Assembly: GCF_021134715.1 (NCBI RefSeq)
Contig: NC_060026.1
Span: 10,097,001 to 10,161,000 of the forward strand
Length of the DNA stretch: 64,000 nt
Direction of reading: 5' to 3'
Source of the DNA: Daphnia pulex
Taxonomy: Eukaryota > Arthropoda > Branchiopoda > Diplostraca > Daphniidae
Shown: positions 57,268 through 64,000 of the stretch, in pieces
Layout of the letters: each line of letters opens with the position of its first letter
How positions within the stretch are numbered: the first letter of the stretch is position 1
Notes under the pieces: generated by a model
Told to the model about the DNA's origin: nothing
Database searches by the model: none
The model's input: the letters and a program-made list of their open reading frames with translations, nothing else
Made by a program: the position numbers and the translations under genes

Positions 57268-58023
57268 ATGTCCTCAATCCTTGCCCGTATATTATTTTTC
57301 CCTTCATTAGCATACAATGTAATGATGGAAAAGATATCAAGCAGACAGTGGTATAATCACGTCGACAATCATGTAATTCTGGGAGCATTGCCTTTACGAT
57401 ATAAAACTCGAGAGGTACTAATCACTTTATAGAGGTATTCTTTCATTAACATGTTTTACCACTCAATCTCAAGTTTTGGAATTTTTAAACAGCTCGTTGA
57501 ACAAGAAAAAGTGAATGCAATTGTTTCCCTTAATGAAGATTATGAAGTTAGATATTTAACAAATCAACCAGAGGTTTGCTTATTTAATTTGTATTAAACT
57601 TCTATTCATAAAAATATTTCATTACAACAGGAATGGAAAAAGCTAGGTGTTGAAAATATTCGCTTTTCTGTGGTTGATATGTTTGAAGCACCTCCTCAAG
57701 AAATGCTCCTAGAGGGTGTGGAATTCATGAACAATACAGTCTCTAAAGGCGGTGTGGTATATGTGCACTGCAAAGCAGGTCGATCAAGAAGTGCTGCTCT
57801 AGTTGCCTGTTACTTGATGAAGGTATTTATATTATTGATTGTCATGTATAATAACAGCAATAAAGTAAAAATATTTCTCTGTAATACTTAGAAACATGGC
57901 TGGACTCCAGTACAAGCTATTTTGCATCTCAAATCTGTGAGGCCACATATTCTCCTTCCTCCTAATAAAGTTGAAGCCTTGGATACTTTCTATAAAAATG
58001 AAGTTTTGTGCAATTCAACATAA
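57268..58023 (+). CDS. PTPMT1: PTPMT1-type mitochondrial phosphatidylglycerophosphate phosphatase
   Basis: Four exons (57268-57414, 57493-57573, 57631-57822, 57892-58023) join in phase to 183 aa. The protein is a dual-specificity phosphatase that removes the phosphate of phosphatidylglycerophosphate in cardiolipin synthesis on the mitochondrial inner membrane. Residues ~1-35 (MSSILARILFFPSLAYNVMM) are hydrophobic and basic, fitting mitochondrial targeting. WYNHVDNHVILGALPLR and EKVNAIVSLNEDYE match the family N-terminus. The general-acid Asp lies in VVDMFEAP, and the P-loop is VHCKAGRSRSAALVACYLMK (Cys and Arg of HCX5R present). The C-terminus KSVRPHILLPPNKVEALDTF is family-typical. Length agrees with other animals (~180-200). 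All introns are 57-78 bp with GT..AG ends. Nothing suggests inactivation. Confidence 0.92.
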
Positions 58024-58455
58024 TGTGTTATTGTGACTAGATGGTAAGAAGTTCACTTTGTCTCAATATGCAAAAAAAGGAAGAAAAATAAAGAAATTTT
58101 AATCTTATCAATTTTTTTAACTCTACATAGCAATAATATTGTCCTGCTTTAATTAATTTGAATAACTACTGTATATACATACTACCATTTGATTATCTAG
58201 AAAAGCTGCATGATTTATAAAGCTATCGCCTGTTCAGCTTCTCCCCGCAACTGGCAGTACGAAAAAGATACAGAAAAATTTCTGAATTCCATGGTCGTAA
58301 ACGACGGCCGACAAAATGGCAAAAAGAATTGTGCAATCCCTTTCCGCTTTTTCCCCTCCAAATTTCAACAAAATGGTTACAAATAATAAGTGAAGCAACA
58401 AATTTGATCTAATAGTTAGAAAACAGTACAGTTGTGGGCTTAGTGTGGACAGGAC

Positions 58456-59695
58456 ATGGTGCGCTTATTACCTCTCTTCAACAAGCAATTTGATCTTATT
58501 GTTGAGGTAATTTATGTGGTCTTAATCATCACAAACACAGGTACGATTTAAATGAAATTTGTTGTTTACTGCCTAATAATTCGTGATTGATATTATTCAT
58601 GTAAGGTTTATTATATCAAGACAAAAGATGTGCAACAGATTTTTGCAGTATCTCGAGAAGAATTTTTCTTGCTTCGGTCAAGACGTAAACGACGATAATT
58701 CAGCTGAGGAGCGCAGTGACAGGGATGATGACGATCACAGTTCTTCTCAGAGTGAAAACAGTTCTTCTGAAAGAGAAAGTTTTCAAAGTTACAGTGATGA
58801 TGACGACGATGAGGAAGGCGCGGGAGAAGACGTTGTGGAGTCTACCGGAAGGAGCGCAACTCGGAATTCAAGCTATGAGGATTGTTATTCCAAAGCAATG
58901 GGTTCAACAACGAATAGTATGAAGAATGTGGAATCCCTCAAATCTTTCAATGGACCAAGTAGAAACAATTCACCAGAAGAAAAAAAGAACAAGTACGTAC
59001 CGGTAAAAATTAGAAGTAACGTAAGAAGCCAGAAAATTAATCAGGAGATTCCAGAGAAACTATCAAAAAGTGACACCCGTCACGCAAAACAGACCCGTCA
59101 GCAGCCCGAGGGCAGCCGGAAAGTTTCAAGCAAAACCGCCACAACAACGCTGCCGAAGGAGGAGATGAAGAAGAAAACTCAGAGCAAACTTTCGAATAAG
59201 GCGCCAACTGCAAAAGAGGATAAAAATTTCAAAAAGAAAGATGACAAGAAAGCAGTAGGTAAACAGGATCGCAAAAAAACGCCAGCTGGTGAAAAGAAAT
59301 CTCCATTAAAAAGCAAAGAAGAAAACAAGAATTTCAGAACTAAATCGGTCGAAAAACCTAAAGAAAAATTGGAAAAAGAAAGGAAAAGTCCCCCAAAGGA
59401 AAAACGGAAGACGGAAGAAGTTAAGCAAAGTGGGAAACATTTGGAAGCAGTTACAGACAGCAGCAAGAAATTGAAATCAAAATCAAACAAGACTGAAATA
59501 ATGAAATCGGCTCCATTGCAGAACAAAACTGTCGCTAATAAGAAATTGGAACCTAAAATGCCCATGAAGAATGGATTGAAAAAAAATAACATCAGTAGAG
59601 CTGGTACGTTTGCTAAAAGGACAAGAAGTCTTCCTGGTCGGAGTGTTCCAAAATTTACATCAAAATCTATCCATAAAAGAAGACTAACAAAATAA
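58456..59695 (+). CDS. Lysine-rich, acidic-patch low-complexity protein, unrecognised
   Basis: The long open frame ends at TAA 59693-59695. A likely first exon, 58456-58506 (MVRLLPLFNKQFDLIVE, donor GAG|GTAATT), joins in frame to YLEKNFSCFGQDV after TTTGCAG at 58648. Unspliced starts at 58583 or 58628 are alternatives. After ~15 residues comes an acidic Ser/Asp/Glu tract (SDRDDDDHSSSQSE, DDDDDEEGAGED). About 230 residues of Lys/Glu/Ser-rich sequence with PKEKLEKERKSPPKEKRK-type segments follow, and the C-terminus is basic (SKSIHKRRLTK). Composition suggests a disordered nuclear or nucleolar protein. No globular domain was recognised. It lies ~430 bp downstream of PTPMT1 on the same strand. 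Confidence 0.6.
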
Positions 59696-60125
59696 AAATA
59701 ACTTGCTAGACCTACTCGTGATGATGAAATTATTGAAACCAAAGCTTCGTTTCCCACCAGCGACTTGCCATTCTAATATGTCCAGTGTTATAAAATTGTA
59801 CAAACAATGTTGGTTGTTGTAACATTTTTGGATTTTTGTTACAATATAAATTTAATGTGAATTTTTTTTCAAGACCTTGACCTTTTTTTTTACCTTAGCG
59901 AAAAATTACATGCAACATTTTTCAAACGTTTATTAGGTCTCGCAACCAGGTCGCAACTGAGATCGCGTAACTTCAGATTTCAAAATTTATCTTGCCCTAT
60001 ATGGAATTAATATAAATCTTTTATGTACTCTTAATTTTATCCGTTTTAATGAAGCATTTTATTTACCTCAACTTTTAATTAAAAAATTCTTACGGATTTC
60101 CTCTATGAATCTGTACAAATTTTCG

Positions 60126-61802
60126 CGCTCAGTCCGAAAAAGCTATTGCAACGTCAGGCTGACGTTGCTATAGTGTATTTTGGCTATTGCAACGTCAGGC
60201 CGCTAGGTGCGCTGCAGTCTGACGTTGCGCTATCCCAGCGCATAGCTATGCTGGAGGCTTGGAGCAACGTCAGGCCGCTAGGTGCGCTGCAGTCTGACGT
60301 TGCGCTATCCCAGCGCACTGAGTCCCTTTCGATAGCTTGGAGCAACGTCAGGCCGCTAGGTGCGCTGCAGTCTGACGTTGCGCTATCTTAGCGTACCCGA
60401 GTCCCTTTCTTAAGCTTGGAGCAACGTCAACCAACTACTTAATTCTAAAATTCGTGTATAATGTTGTATACCTGCATCCCGACCTGCACAGTATGTATAA
60501 ACTCCTATAAATTCATAGAGAATCAATCTGAATTTGCGCTATCATTCTTCACTTCGTCAGCCAACTCATATTTTAATGCTACGATCAGGTGCGCTGTTGT
60601 CTGACGTTGCGCTATCGTAATGGGCCTCTTAGTGTAGTAAAGTATTTCCCGGAGCAACGTCAGGCCCTTTAATTCTTACGTTTGCTACCCTCTACTGCTA
60701 GGCTATTACCCCCGTCATAGGCGCTGGATCAAAATCATTGGACATATGAAACTAATGCTTTAATTTTTAAAAGTGTCCAAAAAGAAAAATAAAGAGAACC
60801 AGTAAAAGTTGTGCAAATCGGTGAGCTAACGGAACAATAATGAGAATACCATCTGATGGAATTTCTTCCTGGCGGGATTTGGCAAAACATTCATACAGTA
60901 TTTAAGCGGGATCCTGTTATAGTATTATAAAGCTGTAAGAATGGAATGGGATGCAATATGATAGCGCAACGTCAGACTACAGCGCCTAGCGGCCTGACGT
61001 AAGTTCAGCATGGTCATAAAGAGAGGCTCAGCGGTAGGATTAGATTAGGATCAGAGATTCGGGTAAGCAACGCAAACGCTCCAGCAATATATGTATAATG
61101 TAGGAATATATAGCGCAACGTCAGATTGATTCTCTATAAATTCATAGGAGTTTTAACATATTATGGCAGTATAAAACATTATACATGAATTGTAGCATTA
61201 AGTAGTTATTTGACGTTGCTCCAAGCTTAAGATTAAGAAAGCGACTCGGTTGCGCTGGGATAGAGCAACGTCAGACTGGCGACTGCAGCGACGAAGTCAA
61301 GTAGGATAGAGACGATAAAGAACGTCAGATTGATTCTCTCTGACATATTATGCAGCTATTACATATTATTAGCATTATTTGAAATTTATATTCTCTACAT
61401 ATTTTGTAGCATTAAAATCAAATGGTTCATTAACGTTGCTCCAAGCCTCCAGCATAGCTATGCGCTGGCATAGCGCAACGTCAGACTGCAGCGCACCTAG
61501 CGGCCTGACGTTGCTCCAAGCCTCCAGCATAGCTATGCGCTGGCATAGCGCAACGTCAGACTGCAGCGCACCTAGCGGCCTGACGTTGCTCCAAGCCTCC
61601 AGCATAGCTATGCGCTGGGATAGCGCAACGTCAGACTGCAGCGCACCTAGCGGCCTGACGTTGCTCCAAGCCTCCAGCATAGCTATGCGCCGGCATAGCG
61701 CAACGTCAGACTGCAGCGCACCTAGCGGCCTGACGTTGCAATAGCCAAAATACACTATAGCAACGTCAGCCTGACGTTGCAATAGCGACGACCCGCTCAG
61801 TC
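60126..61802. mobile_element. Foldback-like element with tandem-repeat inverted arms
   Basis: From 60142 to 61786 the sequence is a large inverted repeat. Its arms begin GCTATTGCAACGTCAGGCTG and contain a 75-bp unit in tandem: about three copies in the left arm (~60190-60425) and four in the right (61434-61735, starts at 61436, 61511, 61586, 61661). The unit contains the half-palindromes CAACGTCAG and CTGACGTTG. The centre also pairs imperfectly (ATTCATAGAGAATCAATCTG near 60515 and its complement near 61110). The 9-mer CGCTCAGTC flanks the structure (60126-60134 and 61794-61802), a possible 9-bp target duplication like those of Drosophila FB elements. No transposase is encoded. Open frames across it are products of the repeat. 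Confidence 0.8.
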
Positions 61803-61902
61803 GCTCACTTACGTGCAACGCCATCTACACCTTGAGTTGGGTAGCATAACATTATTTACGTCGTTATCCTTGTCTGTCGTTCGCCGTCAAATCCAAAACA
61901 AG

Positions 61903-61932
61903 TTTGTAGAACTTGTAGAACTTGTAGAACTT
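61903..61932. repeat. Triple TTGTAGAAC repeat upstream of DERA
   Basis: Three adjacent TTGTAGAAC units end 21 bp before the DERA start codon. They lie in the presumed 5' UTR or core promoter. Confidence 0.7.
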
Positions 61933-61952
61933 CCAAAAGCGGAAATTTAGAA

Positions 61953-63232
61953 ATGTTGGAGAGAAATTCAGGGATTCCTCTAGGTAAATCACATATTTCC
62001 TATATCAAGAATATTCGTCGTACTAGCAAAAATGTTGACTCTTTTTAGATCTTGGATGGGTAAACCGCTCGTGTGTCAACGATCAAGCTGTCAAGGGAAG
62101 GATTCAAGACTTGCTGACGAGCCGCTCAATACATGCTGACCATCAAGTGGAATGGCTGGCAAGATCCATCCAGTGTATTGACCTCACTACACTAGCTGGT
62201 ATTAAATTATGGCCTATGTATGTATGTGGTTATTGGTATTTCAACTTTGATTATTTCATGCAGGTGATGATTGCCCTTCAAATGTGGCAAGACTTTGTTC
62301 TAAGGCTGCCTATCCGTTGAGTGATAGTATTGCCAGTGCGCTTCACATTGGTAATGGACTGCTAACAACTGGAGCAGTTTGTGTGTATCCTGCTAGAGTA
62401 GCTGATGCTTGTCTAGGACTAGAAAGGCTGGGAGCAAATATCCCAGTTGCCTCTGTTGCAACAGGATTCCCCACAGGACAAACATCTCTGAAAATTCGAT
62501 TGGCAGAGATCGAGTTTGCTGTTCAGAGTGGTGCCAAGGAAATTGATATTGTCATCAACCGAGAACTAGCTTTAGCTCAAAACTGGAAAGGTATATTGTT
62601 AGTATAAATTATCAATATGTAAATATATTTTAAAGATTTCAAAGATTAATACTATTTTTTGCTGGATTAGAGTTGTACAATGAGCTTGTTCAGATGAGAA
62701 AGGCATGTGGTGAATCCCACATGAAATCCATTTTGGCTGTGGGAGAATTGTGCAATTTAACCAATATCTATAGAGCTTCCCTTGTGGCCATGATGGCTGG
62801 TTCAGACTTTATCAAAACTTCCACTGGTATGGTTTATTTTCGATATATTACTAAACAGAATTATATCGTCAATTTGTTTAGGGAAAGAGACTGTGAATGC
62901 AACACTGCCCATTGGTCTGGTCATGTGCCGCGCCATTCGAGCTTATAACAGAAAGACGGGCTTCAAAGTATTTTATATTAACAAGCTTATCTTTAATGTT
63001 AATACATTTTTTACTGGTTATGAAGGTAGGATTCAAGCCTGCAGGCGGTATTCGAACTTCCAAGGATGTGCTTCAGTGGATGACGCTTATGAAAGAAGAA
63101 CTGGGTGATGATTACTTAACACCTGAGCTGTTCCGCATAGGAGCATCGGCTCTGCTTAACGACATTGAGCGCAACCTGACCAACCACTTTACAGGCGGTT
63201 ATTTTCTGGCGGAAGAAATGCCCATGGCTTGA
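61953..63232 (+). CDS. DERA: Deoxyribose-phosphate aldolase
   Basis: Six exons: 61953-61983, 62049-62198, 62264-62590, 62671-62826, 62882-62967 and 63026-63232, all GT..AG and in phase (~318 aa, as in other animals). The cytosolic enzyme splits 2-deoxyribose-5-phosphate into glyceraldehyde-3-phosphate and acetaldehyde, a step in deoxynucleoside catabolism. Seen: WLARSIQCIDLTTLAGDD, TGAVCVYPARVADACLGLER, IPVASVATGFPTGQTSLKIR, EIDIVINRELAL, MMAGSDFIKTSTGKETVNAT (Schiff-base Lys region), GFKPAGGIRTSKDVLQWMTL (second active-site Lys) and PELFRIGASALLNDIE. The start gives MLERNSGIPLDLGWV, matching the family N-terminus. It ends 282 bp from the convergent minus-strand gene. No damage was seen. Confidence 0.95.
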
Positions 63233-63513
63233 GAGACAATTGGACGCACACATTCCCATATGCTACGCTCTGTTTAAAACCCAGAATCTCTGTAGTTATT
63301 TGTTATTGAGCTTAGAATAATACATTATATAGGATCCACGGGGAGGAAACAAATTATATTGATTTTGAAGACCACATTTATTAAATAATTGATTCGAAAT
63401 TTCAAATAAATACGGGATAACAAGGTTAATGAGTGAACTAGTATCAACATGCGTCAAATGCGAATGTTGGAAAGACGAAAATGTGAAATTAATGTAATGC
63501 AATCATTAGATTT

Positions 63514-63929
63514 CTAGCCACTGTACTGGACACCAGCACGGTGGCGGACTCCCCATTTGAAATTGGCTTTAGGATCGGTTTTGACAAAGGTGTAGACAGG
63601 TCCAACATGCCCTTTGTAGCCTTTGCCTCCTGCAGAAGGTGATAGAAACTTGTCGTCACGAGTGACACGCACATTTTGGGGTGCTACAAAGAATTTCATA
63701 ACACTAATGACCAAATATTTAACTCGATATATTTAAGGGAATTTATACCTTCCATCTGTCCATTGCTTACGACAAGACGAGGATTCTCTGCGGGATAGGC
63801 ATCGGCCAAAACGACGACAGCAAGCATAACCAGGGCAACCTGAGTTAAAGACAAAAGAAAGTTTAAAAAATGGTTGCACATCAAGACTAAAAAGCTGTCG
63901 AAATGTTTTACAATTTTGATGTACGACAT
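63514..63929 (-). CDS. Small secreted cysteine-free peptide, 92 aa, three exons
   Basis: Exons 63929-63912, 63839-63749 and 63683-63514 join in phase. The precursor begins MSYIKIVALVMLAVVVLADA, a clear signal peptide. The mature ~71-residue product starts near YPAENPRLVVSN and is basic and Gly-rich (LSPSAGGKGYKGHVGPVYTF, then NFKWGVRHRAGVQYSG). It has no cysteines. Short exons, secretion, basic charge and Gly content are compatible with an antimicrobial-type or cuticular peptide. I could not place it in a named family, so function is open. It is convergent with DERA. A TATA box lies about 50 bp upstream of the ATG. Confidence 0.75.
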
Positions 63930-63977
63930 TCTTGGTAGCTGGCTGGAACGAGTGTGCTGAAAAACAATTGACAACCG

Positions 63978-63988
63978 AAGTTTTTATA
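63978..63988 (-). promoter_or_regulatory. TATA box of the small secreted peptide gene
   Basis: The minus strand reads CCTATAAAAAC, about 50 nt upstream of the ATG at 63929. The spacing suggests a 5' UTR of roughly 20-25 nt. A strong TATA box is typical of inducible or tissue-specific arthropod genes. Confidence 0.65.
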
Positions 63989-64000
63989 GGAAGCCGTCGT

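Noticed and set aside
59179..59757. 192-codon minus-strand frame antisense to the lysine-rich gene
   Set aside because: It is the mirror of Lys-rich codons (AAA/AAG to TTT/CTT, giving Phe/Leu), a compositional shadow.
60146..61824. Open frames of 81-149 codons with repeated RPLGALQSDVAL or SDCSAPSGLTLL peptides
   Set aside because: They are translations of the 75-bp repeat arrays in the Foldback-like element, open on both strands because the unit length is a multiple of three.

Overview
The window looks like nuclear DNA of an arthropod, most likely a branchiopod crustacean such as Daphnia. Genes have short introns (about 60-110 bp, GT..AG). The recognisable proteins are animal ones (DERA, PTPMT1, a heme peroxidase, a muscle LIM protein). 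Much of the rest is BEL/Pao, CR1/L2-like LINE and foldback-type transposon sequence in AT-rich DNA. The species is inferred from gene content, not shown directly.

Layout. 0-11 kb is gene-poor. It holds a 3.2-kb segment bounded by inverted repeats that contains a broken Nervy/ETO (MYND) gene piece, a fragment resembling Fbxo21, and an unrecognised ORF split by a 940-bp foldback MITE. 11.4-15.6 kb is a complete, apparently very young, gag-only LTR element on the minus strand with indistinguishable 287-bp LTRs and a CCCTC target duplication. 18.2-44.3 kb is a direct tandem duplication of a ~13.06-kb unit, roughly 99.9% identical by eye. Each unit carries a LIM pseudogene exon, a small basic three-exon gene, a decayed BEL/Pao pol, and a decayed bacterial rpmF-plsX gene pair. 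44-50 kb is mostly unrecognised and repetitive. 50.0-50.8 kb has tRNA-like sequences beside a truncated LINE. 51.9-53.15 kb is a truncated, frameshifted heme peroxidase gene.

The functional genes cluster at the right: a secreted Tyr/Pro/Ser-rich protein (54.2-55.0 kb, minus), PTPMT1 (57.3-58.0 kb, plus), a lysine-rich protein (58.5-59.7 kb, plus), a Foldback-like element (60.1-61.8 kb), DERA (61.95-63.23 kb, plus) and a small secreted peptide gene with its own TATA box (63.5-63.93 kb, minus, convergent with DERA). These genes do not form an obvious pathway: DERA is cytosolic deoxyribose catabolism, PTPMT1 is mitochondrial cardiolipin synthesis, and two genes encode secreted products.

The most unusual observation is the bacterial rpmF-plsX remnant. 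Both genes keep bacterial order and spacing, their motifs look alphaproteobacterial, both are frameshifted, and the pair is present in both copies of the tandem duplication. It is best read as an old bacterial DNA insertion that decayed before the unit was duplicated.
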